Below are positions 8,963 to 17,231 of a DNA stretch of 64,000 nt, piece by piece; positions within the stretch are counted from its first letter, which is position 1, and each line of letters starts with the position of its first letter. Both the position numbers and the translations under genes were made by a program. The DNA lies in the NCBI GenBank assembly GCA_963775625.1, contig CAVZJM010000004.1:1-64000 (forward strand), in the 5' to 3' direction. The notes under the pieces are model-generated. The model saw only the letters and a list, made by a program, of their open reading frames with translations, did no database searches and was not told where the DNA came from. This DNA is from JAIBJN01 sp963775625. GTDB lineage: Bacteria > Actinomycetota > Thermoleophilia > Gaiellales > Gaiellaceae.

Positions 8963-10489
8963 TTACAGGCCTTCTTCCAAGCCGGCGATAAATTTGATGC
9001 CCGTGATGCTCGGCAGAAACACGTACGCAGCAGCCTTGGTCGTGATGAAGCTCGAGAGACCTCTCACCTCGATCGGCGGGCCCCCGTCTGCCTGAGGTAT
9101 GACGAAGATGCTTTCCGCGGGATCCTGGGTGCCGATCACTGGATCTTTCGACCTCGGATGAAGTCTGACGGCCCCGGCGAACTCGCTGTCGTTGACCCAC
9201 TGTCGCAGCACGAACTCGTACTGGTTTTCGATGTTCGCGTTGATGAACTGAAAGAGCATCCCGCGCTCGATTCCGTCGTAGGGTTTCCCTGGGTCATAGG
9301 TTGGCCCGTACGGGAGGCCGCGACGAATCAGCCGGTGGGCGTTGTTGCTGCCGCCGGGCACCCCCTGGCCGGCGACCGGCTGGCCTCGTGGATTGACGCG
9401 CCGTATGTGCGCGCCGACGGGACAGCGGAGCCCCCTTGGATCTCCCGAACCCTCGGCATCGACGTACTCGAAATCGTTCAACCTCTCGGGCGAGGTCCCT
9501 CCCGTAGGGCTATCCGTGTCCGGTGACAAGGCGAGAGGAACGCCGTTCCGCCATCGTCCGCACATCTTCGCCGCCAGCAGTTCGGGATCGATCTGGTCCT
9601 TGTTCGACTGCAAGAAGTTTTCAAAGCCAACGACGTCGGTCTCGACCTTCTTGAAGACTGCGAAGCTGCCGTTCAGTCCCAGTTGTCGGGGCTCCGGGAC
9701 CTCGTAGTTCGTGGCGTCTTCCAGCAAGACGAAGAGCCATGGCTCGCAGGGCTCCTGGTGGTCAGGAGGATAGTTCTCAGGACCGCCGCGAATGGTGGGC
9801 ATGCTGATGCCGTCGGTGTATCCGAAGTGCACCTTGGCGGTCGGCACGGGTTGGCCATCTTGCATCTCCATCAACGCCATCCCGTCCTGCCGCCAGATTT
9901 CGCGAAAGGCATCTCCCTCGGCAAACAAAGCCTGCAGCCTGTCGCTGTAGCTCGTCATCGCCTCCGGGCTGATGGCATGCAGCGTCACCAGGACGTGATC
10001 GTCCCCTCCTCCAAAGCCTTGGACCCAGTTCTCGGGCGAGCTGGCTCCGGTATCGCCGACCAGCCCCGCTCGTTGCGCGGCTCCTTCGATGAATGCACCG
10101 AACGACTTGAACGACAGCGTTGGGACTCGTTCGTCTATCTCAAGGGCCTCCAGTCCGGGCCACGTAATGCCGACGTTGAGGCAGTAGTCGGGCTTGCGAC
10201 GCGGGGCATCGGCCGGATTGTCTCCCGGTCCGGGCGCGAACCCCACATGCCAGTCCTGGGCAGTCGTCACTTGCGGGGTGTCGGCTTCATCGCCGCTTAC
10301 GAGCCGGCCGAGCTGCCTGCGCGCGTCTGCCGGACTTCCTACCGTCAACAGGAAGTGCCGCACCATCGGCATCCTGTAAGCCCGGAGAACGAATCCCTGA
10401 ATGTCGGCTAGGTCGAGCGCAGACCCTTCCGTGGCCTCCGAGCCGCCCTCACGACCGAGGAGGTGACGAAGAAGCCCCGGACCCTTCAT
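8963..10489 (-). CDS. Dyp-type heme peroxidase
   Basis: About 508 residues. The family motif GxxDG appears as FGYTDGIS with the catalytic Asp. CPVGAHIRRVNPR carries the proximal heme-ligand His and the distal-pocket Arg region. The product should oxidise substrates with H2O2 using heme b. No TAT or Sec signal is visible, so it is probably cytoplasmic or encapsulated. ATG 10489 was chosen because longer in-frame starts overlap the upstream gene, whose stop lies 11 bp away. The upstream gene encodes a duplicated-domain protein that may be its partner. Confidence 0.9.
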   Translation of the reverse strand: MKGPGLLRHLLGREGGSEATEGSALDLADIQGFVLRAYRMPMVRHFLLTVGSPADARRQLGRLVSGDEADTPQVTTAQDWHVGFAPGPGDNPADAPRRKPDYCLNVGITWPGLEALEIDERVPTLSFKSFGAFIEGAAQRAGLVGDTGASSPENWVQGFGGGDDHVLVTLHAISPEAMTSYSDRLQALFAEGDAFREIWRQDGMALMEMQDGQPVPTAKVHFGYTDGISMPTIRGGPENYPPDHQEPCEPWLFVLLEDATNYEVPEPRQLGLNGSFAVFKKVETDVVGFENFLQSNKDQIDPELLAAKMCGRWRNGVPLALSPDTDSPTGGTSPERLNDFEYVDAEGSGDPRGLRCPVGAHIRRVNPRGQPVAGQGVPGGSNNAHRLIRRGLPYGPTYDPGKPYDGIERGMLFQFINANIENQYEFVLRQWVNDSEFAGAVRLHPRSKDPVIGTQDPAESIFVIPQADGGPPIEVRGLSSFITTKAAAYVFLPSITGIKFIAGLEEGL

Positions 10490-10500
10490 CGCCGGTGCTG

Positions 10501-11358
10501 CTATCGAGCGGTGGTCGACGGTGACGTCTGATGGTCGGCCAGCAGGGCCTTGATGTCTTGAACCCCGAGGCCTGGATAGGCGCTGTAGAACCCGATAGCT
10601 GGATAGTTGTTCTCCAATGCCCACTGATAGAACGCCTGGGCGTTCTTTGCTACTGGGGTTGGCGGCGCGCCATCGACGTGTGGAAAAAGAGCATCGAAGA
10701 CAAACGAGGTCTTGTCTGCGAAGTCCTGGATGTATTTCGCGAAGTCACCGTCGAAGATCGTGAAGAAGCCCATGATGTTGTTCTCAAAAGGCACCCAATG
10801 GGAGAAGTGCAGTGTCCCAATAGAGTCGGATGCTTCGTGCCCCTTCTTTCCGATCATGTGCTTCCCGACCAGCTTCAGGCCAAAGTCTCGCACACCTGAC
10901 TTGATGGACATGTATGTCAGCAAGGCGCCTTGCGGCGTATTGCCCGTGAAGCCCGCCGCACGCGCGCACTCCGTGATGTCCTGAACGGACGCGTCCTCGT
11001 AAGCGAAATACGTATCGAGAGGCTCCCGGACATGCTGCTTCAGCCACTTGACGACTCTCTGAGGGTCATCAGCCACGGGCGTGGCCGGAGGGTCGTCCAC
11101 GTGCTCGAAGATGGCGTCGAACACCGGGCCGGCACTCTCCACGAGCCGCTCAATATGCTGATCGCCCTCGCCGTCGATGTCCGACAGGAAGAGAAGCTTC
11201 TCGTCTCCCTCGACCATGAAACGGGAGAAATGCACGGTACCGAGGTCGTCCTGCGCCTTCGCGAGATCGGGCATCGACGCGGGCAGCTCCTCGGTTAGCG
11301 CCTTGGCGTTGGCGGGACCCTTGATCGGGAAGTCGATGACGAGATGACTTTGGCTCAT
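10501..11358 (-). CDS. Protein with two tandem homologous domains, upstream of the DyP peroxidase
   Basis: 285 residues made of two copies of one domain of about 90 residues. Both carry GTxHFS, then a D-G-D/E turn, then VFDAxFxHVDxxPxTPVA, a W about ten residues on, and finally YxAYxxxxVQDI. The copies span roughly residues 39-131 and 179-273. No catalytic motif or signal peptide is recognised. Translational proximity to the DyP peroxidase suggests a cargo, substrate or partner role, which is inference. The start ATG has AAAAGGAG upstream. The leader and first seven codons are nearly identical to those of the unrelated gene at 17232. Confidence 0.72.
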   Translation of the reverse strand: MSQSHLVIDFPIKGPANAKALTEELPASMPDLAKAQDDLGTVHFSRFMVEGDEKLLFLSDIDGEGDQHIERLVESAGPVFDAIFEHVDDPPATPVADDPQRVVKWLKQHVREPLDTYFAYEDASVQDITECARAAGFTGNTPQGALLTYMSIKSGVRDFGLKLVGKHMIGKKGHEASDSIGTLHFSHWVPFENNIMGFFTIFDGDFAKYIQDFADKTSFVFDALFPHVDGAPPTPVAKNAQAFYQWALENNYPAIGFYSAYPGLGVQDIKALLADHQTSPSTTAR

Positions 11359-11416
11359 CGAGTTCTCCTTTTCTCATGCCCGACGGGTGCGTGAACGGCG
11401 TCGTGGCAATACTTGG

Positions 11417-11899
11417 TCACGGGCACTGTAGAGCCTCTGTGAGCTGCTGCGCCCCGTCGGCCGCCTCGCCGGCCGCGGCACGGGCGTCCTCCCCGCCGGA
11501 TGTGGAGAGCGACTCCAGGCTGGCCGCAAGGTCGTCGGCGGCAGTCGCCGCGTCAGTAGCCCCGGCGGAGGTGAGAGCCGCGGCCGCGGCCTCGAGAGCC
11601 GCTGCGAAGGATCCGAAGCCTGCAAGGGCTTCCTGGCCGGCCTCCGTCCCGCTGGTGGAGACCTCTGAGAGGTCCGCCTCGACGTCCGACAGCTCGGGAC
11701 AGAGCTCCGCCTGAGCCTCCTGGAGGCTGTCGATGCCCTCATCGAGGGTGCCTGTATCCGCATCGGCGTTGGTTTCGGTCGCGGCCTCGGTCGGTGCGCT
11801 CACGTCGTCATCCGAAGCGCAGCCGAGGGCGGGGACCACCAGAAGGGCGGCCGTGAGGGCAGCTGCGAAGCGGCGGGTCACGACCTGATTCGAGCTCAC
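11417..11899 (-). CDS. Small secreted lipoprotein, intact paralogue of 437-958
   Basis: About 160 residues with VTRRFAAAL, a hydrophobic segment and a lipobox-like LGCAS. An acidic linker and a helical domain rich in Ala, Glu and Leu follow, ending in EALQCP. The GTG start at 11899 was chosen because it aligns with the paralogue and has GGGAGG upstream (GGGAGGCAGACC then GTG, compared with AAGGAGGTAGACA then GTG in the paralogue). It should be lipid-anchored outside the membrane. It is the first gene of the peroxidase operon. Function is unknown. Confidence 0.75.
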   Translation of the reverse strand: MSSNQVVTRRFAAALTAALLVVPALGCASDDDVSAPTEAATETNADADTGTLDEGIDSLQEAQAELCPELSDVEADLSEVSTSGTEAGQEALAGFGSFAAALEAAAAALTSAGATDAATAADDLAASLESLSTSGGEDARAAAGEAADGAQQLTEALQCP

Positions 11900-11962
11900 G
11901 GTCTGCCTCCCTGTGCCCATTCCATGCTGGCTTGCCAGTATCGCGACACGCCGGCGTCGTCA

Positions 11963-11994
11963 CATCACCCGCCAGCCTCGTTCACCCGGGTGAA
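11963..11994 (-). promoter_or_regulatory. Composite palindromic element, copy 1 (upstream of the peroxidase operon)
   Basis: CATCACCCGC at 11963-11972, eight bases, then the perfect palindrome TTCACCCGGGTGAA at 11981-11994. The palindrome lies 82 bp upstream of the lipoprotein GTG at 11899. The same element with identical internal spacing recurs at 14161-14192, 84 bp upstream of the next minus-strand operon. This suggests a shared regulator. The 11900-12280 gap otherwise holds only a hairpin at 12129-12160. Confidence 0.6.
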
Positions 11995-12128
11995 GCCGTC
12001 GTCTCTGCAACGCGCGGCGAATCTAGCGTTGCTTCCTCCCGCTGTTCTGGATCATCGGGGCTTTCATGCAGCCGACGGGGAGAGCGGAAGCGGTGTAGGT
12101 CACCTGTTCGGGAACGTCCCTCGAGCAT

Positions 12129-12160
12129 CGGGTGCCGGTCAGCTTCCTGCCCGGCACCCG
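12129..12160 (-). terminator. Hairpin downstream of the DUF6325 gene
   Basis: CGGGTGCCGG at 12129-12138 pairs perfectly with CCGGCACCCG at 12151-12160 across a 12-base loop. It sits about 120 bp beyond the end of the DUF6325 gene on the minus strand and before the promoter element of the next operon. That position suits a transcription terminator. Confidence 0.5.
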
Positions 12161-12280
12161 CGCCCTTCTTGCCGGCCGCTGGGTTAACGGCGCCGACGCC
12201 TGGCAGTGCGTCGGCTGGTCCGTCGCGCGACTCTGCGGGTCCTCAGCATCTCTTTGCCTCCGATCTCGTCTCGCCGGGCG

Positions 12281-12835
12281 CTACGTAGCGCTTGCGGCCT
12301 CGGCCTTGGCCTCCATCGCGTGGAGCTCCTTGGCTTCCTCGGCGGACACCAGCCCGATCTCGACGAGGTCGAGCGGACTGATGAAACCGTCGCTGATGCG
12401 GAAACCTCCCGCGCGCCCGATCGCATCGCGGAGGGGAACCGCCCAGTGGTGCTCGAGCAACAGGAGCGCGGCGGCCGAGTCGTTGGGGATCTCCTCGAGC
12501 ACGTCCCACGCGTCCTCGTCCGAGAACGCATGCACGCCGTGCTCGGCGGCCGCCTCGGCGCCCGCCAGCGCGCCCTCCTCCATGCCTTCCTCGCCCTCGA
12601 TGCCGAGGCCGATGAGGGCGCCGACCTTGCTGCCGAGCTCGATCGCCTCCTCGTCGCTGAGGTTGCTCAGGTGCGCCACCTCGATCTCCCCGCTTGCGTC
12701 CTTGTGGACTGCGAGGGCGTCGATCACTCGCACCGTGTCGCTTTCGCGCAGCCGCTCCAACTCGGCGACGATCTCCCCGTGGAACTCGGGATGAGAAAAG
12801 CCCAACACAATGAGCTGAACGGGTCCGATTGCCAT
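12281..12835 (-). CDS. DUF6325 family protein (DUF1269-like)
   Basis: About 184 residues starting AIGPVQLIVLGFSHPEFHG. A pattern of VRVIDALAVHKDASGEIEVAHLSNLS follows, then a glycine-rich GALIGLGIEGEEGMEEGALAGAE stretch. This is the layout of DUF6325/DUF1269 'membrane-associated stress' proteins of actinobacteria, although here the middle segment is only weakly hydrophobic. The function is unknown. ATG 12835 has GAGGAG upstream; a GTG one codon earlier is also possible. Last gene of the operon that starts at 14095. Confidence 0.75.
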   Translation of the reverse strand: MAIGPVQLIVLGFSHPEFHGEIVAELERLRESDTVRVIDALAVHKDASGEIEVAHLSNLSDEEAIELGSKVGALIGLGIEGEEGMEEGALAGAEAAAEHGVHAFSDEDAWDVLEEIPNDSAAALLLLEHHWAVPLRDAIGRAGGFRISDGFISPLDLVEIGLVSAEEAKELHAMEAKAEAASAT

Positions 12836-12873
12836 CACATCTCCTCTCTGATCGTTTGCGTCGTTGCAGGGGT

Positions 12874-13638
12874 CTATCGCGATGAACCAGCGGGGGCCGA
12901 TGCGTCACTCGCGGCCTGCTCGGCGACGCGCCTCTGTCTGCGCCGGTAGACGAAGTAGGTGGCCACGATGACGCACGAGGTGATGACGGCGGCGATGACC
13001 ATGGATGCAAGCGGGAAGCCGGCAAGCGTCGACGCCACCAGGTAGGCCAGACCGCACGTGTAGATCGACCACAGCACACCTCCGAGAACCGACCAAGGCA
13101 GAAAGCGGCGATATGGGATGTCGGAAAGTCCCATCGACGCGTTGACGGCGAAGCGCATTCCGGGGACGTAGCGGCCCCCGACGATGAGGAGCCCGGGCGA
13201 GGCGTCCAGCATGCTCCAGGCGGCCTCAACCTTCTGGTTCTTCGTTGCCTTGTCCAGGCTTGGCCGGACCTTGGCCGCGTTCTTGCGGGCGATCCAGAAG
13301 AGACAGGAGTCGCCGACAATCGCTCCGAGAGCACCGGCGAGCATGACGAGCTCGAGCTCGAGCCCGCCGTCGGTTGCGATTGTGGACGCCGCGTTCAGCG
13401 TCGTTTCGCCGGGGAAGATCGGGATCACGGCGTCCAGGCCGACCAGGAGGAAGACGACGAGGTACGCCGCCGCGGCGGACTGCTCGGCCAGCCATGCCTG
13501 GACGTCGCCCTGGTCGAGAAGCTGGCCAAGGACGATGACGAGGAGAAGGAGGCCGAATCCGCCGAGGAAGAGCGCCCCGGCATGGTGCCGCCAGAACGAC
13601 TCGTGCTCCCCGTTTGCCGATGGAGTCAAGCTCGTCAT
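12874..13638 (-). CDS. DedA family (SNARE-associated/VTT domain) membrane protein
   Basis: 254 residues. The VTT-domain hallmarks PGETTLNAAST (amphipathic re-entrant region) and GRYVPGMRF are present, flanked by about five membrane helices. DedA proteins affect membrane lipid distribution and envelope homeostasis, and several act as undecaprenyl-phosphate or phospholipid flippase-like transporters. The C-terminus is basic and cytoplasmic in style. It begins four bases after the stop of the small upstream gene, so it is translationally coupled in the minus-strand operon. Confidence 0.88.
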   Translation of the reverse strand: MTSLTPSANGEHESFWRHHAGALFLGGFGLLLLVIVLGQLLDQGDVQAWLAEQSAAAAYLVVFLLVGLDAVIPIFPGETTLNAASTIATDGGLELELVMLAGALGAIVGDSCLFWIARKNAAKVRPSLDKATKNQKVEAAWSMLDASPGLLIVGGRYVPGMRFAVNASMGLSDIPYRRFLPWSVLGGVLWSIYTCGLAYLVASTLAGFPLASMVIAAVITSCVIVATYFVYRRRQRRVAEQAASDASAPAGSSR

Positions 13639-13642
13639 CCGG

Positions 13643-13891
13643 TCATCGCTGCGACTGGTCGTCTGCCGGGTTCACGCTGACGATTTCGACGCCGAGCTTG
13701 GTCAGCCAGCTCAATGCTCCCTGGAGCTGGGCCTGATCGCGGAGGTCCCCCGTCAGCACGGACTCCTCGCCGACGACCTCGACGGTCATTCCTTCCAGTG
13801 GTCCCACGAGCGGCTCTCCGATCTCACCGCGAATCACAATCCGGTAGGGGACCCGGTCTTGCCCGCTGCGGCCCGCGTAGCGCTTCGACAT
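13643..13891 (-). CDS. Small conserved protein of unknown function
   Basis: About 82 residues with a basic start (MSKRYAGRSGQDR), then a beta-rich part (YRIVIRGEIGEPLVGPLEG) and a C-terminal GDLRDQAQLQGALSWLTKLGVEIVSVNP. The 'GDLxDQAxLxGxLxxLxxLGxxIVSV' end is a pattern seen in small actinobacterial proteins of unknown role. ATG 13891 is used; GTG 13903 is an alternative four codons longer. It lies between a small membrane protein and DedA in one operon. Confidence 0.6.
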   Translation of the reverse strand: MSKRYAGRSGQDRVPYRIVIRGEIGEPLVGPLEGMTVEVVGEESVLTGDLRDQAQLQGALSWLTKLGVEIVSVNPADDQSQR

Positions 13892-13915
13892 CCGTCGGTG
13901 CACTCGCCGGCCGAT

Positions 13916-14095
13916 TCAGGTCACGCGTCGATGGTAGTGCATTCGCCCGGTCGCGGCGGTTCTGGGCGTCTTCGCTCGTGAATACGCCCTTTCTCGCGAC
14001 GCCGCCGCGCCGAACCAGTAGAAGATCACGAATGCAACCAGAGCCCCTGTTGTCGCGAGCCCTAGATACACGACCGTTGCCCAGAACGATTGCAT
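13916..14095 (-). CDS. Small single-TM membrane protein
   Basis: 59 residues: MQSFWATVVYLGLATTGALV and a continuing hydrophobic stretch make one membrane helix, followed by a basic tail of about 30 residues. ATG 14095 has GGGAGGA directly upstream and is preferred over a longer in-frame start. First gene of the operon leading to DedA and DUF6325. The tail's positive charge predicts a cytoplasmic C-terminus. Function is unknown. Confidence 0.6.
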   Translation of the reverse strand: MQSFWATVVYLGLATTGALVAFVIFYWFGAAASRERAYSRAKTPRTAATGRMHYHRRVT

Positions 14096-14160
14096 CGTCC
14101 TCCCTTCGGTCGATCCGGCAGGTCGTCCAGCACGAGGTTCCTGCAATCTCGTAGATCGCG

Positions 14161-14192
14161 CATCACCCGCGGCTCACATTCACCCGGGTGAA
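14161..14192. promoter_or_regulatory. Composite palindromic element, copy 2 (between divergent operons)
   Basis: CATCACCCGC at 14161-14170, eight bases, then TTCACCCGGGTGAA at 14179-14192, matching the element at 11963-11994 in sequence and spacing. The palindrome is 84 bp from the minus-strand start at 14095 and 93 bp from the plus-strand start at 14286. It could therefore control the DedA operon, the sulfatase fusion, or both. Confidence 0.6.
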
Positions 14193-14285
14193 CGCGCGGC
14201 CGGGCGATACTCGGTCACCGCGTCTGTGCGATGCTGGGCAGCGCGGCATGGGAGCCGCGAGCTCGGAATCGAAGGGAGAGCCTTA

Positions 14286-17189
14286 ATGGCTGAGAAACCC
14301 ACCGACGTCCTCGTTGCCGGCTACCAGGACATCGACGAGGCGACAAAGGACTTCGAGGCGCTGGTCGCGCTCGTCAAGGAGAAGAAGGTCTCGATCGAGG
14401 GCGTCATCCTCGTCACGCACGCGGAGGACGGAAGCGTCGCGGTGCAGCGGACCGGCGACAACCTCGGCCGTAAGGGGATGGGCTGGGGGGGTGGCGTCGG
14501 GCTCGCGGTCGGTTTGTTCGCGCCGCCGCTGCTCGCGTCGGTCGCAGTCGGGGCCGTCGCCGGCAGGGTCGTCGGCAGGTTTGCCGGCAACAAGGTCAAC
14601 AAGGAGCTTCACGACAAGATCGGCGAGAACCTGCCGCCGGGGTCGGCCGGGATCATCGCTATCTTCGACGACGAGCAGCGGCTCGGTGTCGAGCAGGCGC
14701 TCGCCGGCGCTCTGCTCCGGTCGGTCGTCCAGGGCGACAAGAAGGGCATGGGCGCGCTGAAGGAGTCGCTCGGCGAGGCGATGGGGAAGTTCAGCCCTGA
14801 CCGTACGGTGCTGCCGATCCCCGATCCGAACTTCGGCGGCACGATCGGGCGGACCCTCGACGCGTCCGTCGCCGACTGGACGATCAACATGACGCCGTCG
14901 CCCCCAGAGGGCGCGCCGAACGTGTTGCTCGTGCTGATCGACGACGCGGGCTTCGGCAACCCGTCGACCTTCGGCGGGCCCGTCTCGACGCCGGCCATGA
15001 CGCGGGTCGCCGAGCAGGGCCTCAAATACAACGGCTTCCACGTCACCGCGTTGTGCTCGCCCACCCGCGCGGCCATGCTGACGGGCCGAAACCACCACAC
15101 GGTCGGCTTCGGGTCGATCGGCGAGTTCCCCGGCCCGTTCCCCGGCTACTGCGCGAGCGTGCCGAAGGACTGCGCGCCGTTCGTCCGGGCGCTTCAGGCC
15201 AACGGCTACTCGACCGCGGGATTCGGCAAGTGGCATCTGACCCCTGATCACGTCCAAGGTGCAGCGGGGCCGTTCGACCGCTGGCCGAACGCGTGGGGAT
15301 TCGATCGCTTCTGGGGCATCCTCGGCGGCGAAGCAGGCCAGTACGACCCGGTGATCACGCAGGACAACACGATCATCGGCGTCCCGCAGGGCAAGGACAC
15401 GAAGGAGTACTACTGGCCGGACGACATCACCGATCAGGCGGTGCACTGGCTGCACGAGGTGCGCGCCCAGGACCAGGAAAAGCCGTGGTTCATCTACTAC
15501 TCGACCGGGTGCTCGCACGCGCCGCACCAGGTCGCGGTCGAGTGGAGCGAGAAGTACCGCGGGAAGTTCGACCAGGGTTGGGACGTGCTCCGCGAGGAGA
15601 CGTTCGAGCGGCAGAAGGCGCTGGGCGTGATCCCGCCGGATGCGGTGCTCACGCCGCGACCGGACGCGCTCCCGGCCTGGGACTCTCTCTCGGACAGCGA
15701 GAAGAAGATGTACGCGCGGCAGATGGAGGTCTATGCCGGGTTCCAGGAGAACACCGACTGGAACGTCGGCCGTATGCTCGACGCGGTCGAGGAGATGGGC
15801 GAGCTCGAGAACACGCTCGTCATCTACATCTTCGGGGACAACGGCGCGAGCCTGGAGGGAACGCTGACCGGCTCGTTCAACGAGCTGACGATGCAGAACG
15901 CGTTCGCCCTCACCGCCGAGCAGCAGCTCTCGCTGATCGAGCAGTACGGTGGGCTCGACGCCTGGGGCACGGACGCGTACGCGCCTCACTACGCGGCAGC
16001 CTGGGCGTGGGCCGGGAACGCGCCGTTCCAGTGGGGCAAGCAGTGCGCCTCCCACCTCGGCGGCACGCGCAACGGCATGGTTGTCTCCTGGCCGGAGCGG
16101 ATCCAGGACGCCGGCGGGTTGCGCTCCCAGTTCACTCACTGCATCGACATCGGGCCGACGATCCTCGAGGCGGCTGGCATTCCCGAGCCCAAGGTCGTGG
16201 ACGGGACGCCCCAGAAGCCGATGGAGGGGACGAGCTTTCTCTACACCTTCGAGGACGCGAACGCACCGGAGCGCCACACCGTGCAGTACTTCGAGATTGC
16301 CGGTTACCGGGCGATCTACAAGGACGGCTGGTGGGCCGCCTGCAAGCTGGACCGGATCCCGTGGGACCTTTCGCCGCCGACGATGGCGAGGTTCGCACCC
16401 GGAGCCTACGACCCCGAGCAGGACACCTGGGAGCTGTACTACCTTCCCGAGGACTTCAGTCAGGCGAAGGACTTCGCCGCGGAGAACCCGGAGAAGCTCG
16501 CCGAGCTGAAAGAGCTCTTCTGGGAGGAGGCCGAGAAGCACAACGTGTTGCCGCTGCTGGCCGCGCTCTCGGTCTTCTTCGGGATCCTGCCGCCGATGCC
16601 GACGTTCACGACCCAGACGTTCTACGGCGGCGTCGAGAACGTCGCGGCCGGGATGATCCCGCGCGTCTACGGCCGCTCCTACGCGATCGAGGCGGAGCTC
16701 TCAGTCCCTGGTGAGGGTGCCGAGGGCGTGATCGTCGCCGAGGCGGACGAGATGGGCGGCTTCTCGCTGTGGGTCGACGAGAACGGCCTCCTGCACCACA
16801 GCTACTCGGTGATGGGCGTCGAGCGGTACGAGCAGGTCTCGGCCAAGCCCATTCCCACCGGGGACGTCACGGTCCGGATGCAGTTCGACGCCGACCGGCA
16901 GGAACGATCGGCGGGCGGAACCGTCTACCTTTACGCGAACGACAAGCAGATCGGCGAAGGACGGATCGAGAGGACGGTCGCCGTCCGCTTCTCCGGTTAC
17001 GCGGGCATGGACGTCGGCCGCGACAACGGCCTGCCCGTCGATCGCGCCTACGCAGCAAGATCGCCCTACCCCTTCACCGGAACGGTCAAGAAGGTCGTCT
17101 TCGACCTCAAGCCGGGCAGCCACGATGACGAGGTTGCGCTGCACGAGGGCGGCGCGCACGTGGCAGCGGCCCACGGGATCAGCGCCTAG
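14286..17189 (+). CDS. DUF1269 domain fused to an arylsulfatase
   Basis: About 967 residues. Residues 1-170 are a DUF1269-type domain with a glycine-rich hydrophobic hairpin (LAVGLFAPPLLASVAVGAVA). From about residue 210 a complete sulfatase follows. It shows the Asp pair in LIDDAGFG near 219, the formylglycine signature CSPTRAAMLTGRN with Cys257, GKWHLTP (Lys315, His317) and FGDNGAS (Asp518, Asn519). The Cys-type site would need an FGE enzyme for maturation, and none is in this window. No Sec signal precedes it, so it may be cytoplasmic or membrane-bound through the DUF1269 part. ATG 14286 follows GAAGGGAGAG. The C-terminal 200 residues are beta-rich. Confidence 0.88.
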   Translation: MAEKPTDVLVAGYQDIDEATKDFEALVALVKEKKVSIEGVILVTHAEDGSVAVQRTGDNLGRKGMGWGGGVGLAVGLFAPPLLASVAVGAVAGRVVGRFAGNKVNKELHDKIGENLPPGSAGIIAIFDDEQRLGVEQALAGALLRSVVQGDKKGMGALKESLGEAMGKFSPDRTVLPIPDPNFGGTIGRTLDASVADWTINMTPSPPEGAPNVLLVLIDDAGFGNPSTFGGPVSTPAMTRVAEQGLKYNGFHVTALCSPTRAAMLTGRNHHTVGFGSIGEFPGPFPGYCASVPKDCAPFVRALQANGYSTAGFGKWHLTPDHVQGAAGPFDRWPNAWGFDRFWGILGGEAGQYDPVITQDNTIIGVPQGKDTKEYYWPDDITDQAVHWLHEVRAQDQEKPWFIYYSTGCSHAPHQVAVEWSEKYRGKFDQGWDVLREETFERQKALGVIPPDAVLTPRPDALPAWDSLSDSEKKMYARQMEVYAGFQENTDWNVGRMLDAVEEMGELENTLVIYIFGDNGASLEGTLTGSFNELTMQNAFALTAEQQLSLIEQYGGLDAWGTDAYAPHYAAAWAWAGNAPFQWGKQCASHLGGTRNGMVVSWPERIQDAGGLRSQFTHCIDIGPTILEAAGIPEPKVVDGTPQKPMEGTSFLYTFEDANAPERHTVQYFEIAGYRAIYKDGWWAACKLDRIPWDLSPPTMARFAPGAYDPEQDTWELYYLPEDFSQAKDFAAENPEKLAELKELFWEEAEKHNVLPLLAALSVFFGILPPMPTFTTQTFYGGVENVAAGMIPRVYGRSYAIEAELSVPGEGAEGVIVAEADEMGGFSLWVDENGLLHHSYSVMGVERYEQVSAKPIPTGDVTVRMQFDADRQERSAGGTVYLYANDKQIGEGRIERTVAVRFSGYAGMDVGRDNGLPVDRAYAARSPYPFTGTVKKVVFDLKPGSHDDEVALHEGGAHVAAAHGISA

Positions 17190-17231
17190 GCGGCGGCGTC
17201 AGCGATCCTCATAAGGAGAGAGGAGAACTCT

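Noticed and set aside
9158..10411. Plus-strand open frames opposite the DyP peroxidase
   Set aside because: They overlap the peroxidase completely and carry no recognisable domain or RBS.
14226..14286. Upstream start for the sulfatase fusion
   Set aside because: The extra 20 residues are Arg/Gly-rich without a match to DUF1269, and ATG 14286 has a clear GGGAGAG upstream.
14283..16541. Long open frame on the minus strand opposite the sulfatase fusion
   Set aside because: Arg/Asp/Val-rich shadow of a high-GC gene with no recognisable domain, no RBS and complete overlap with a convincing sulfatase.
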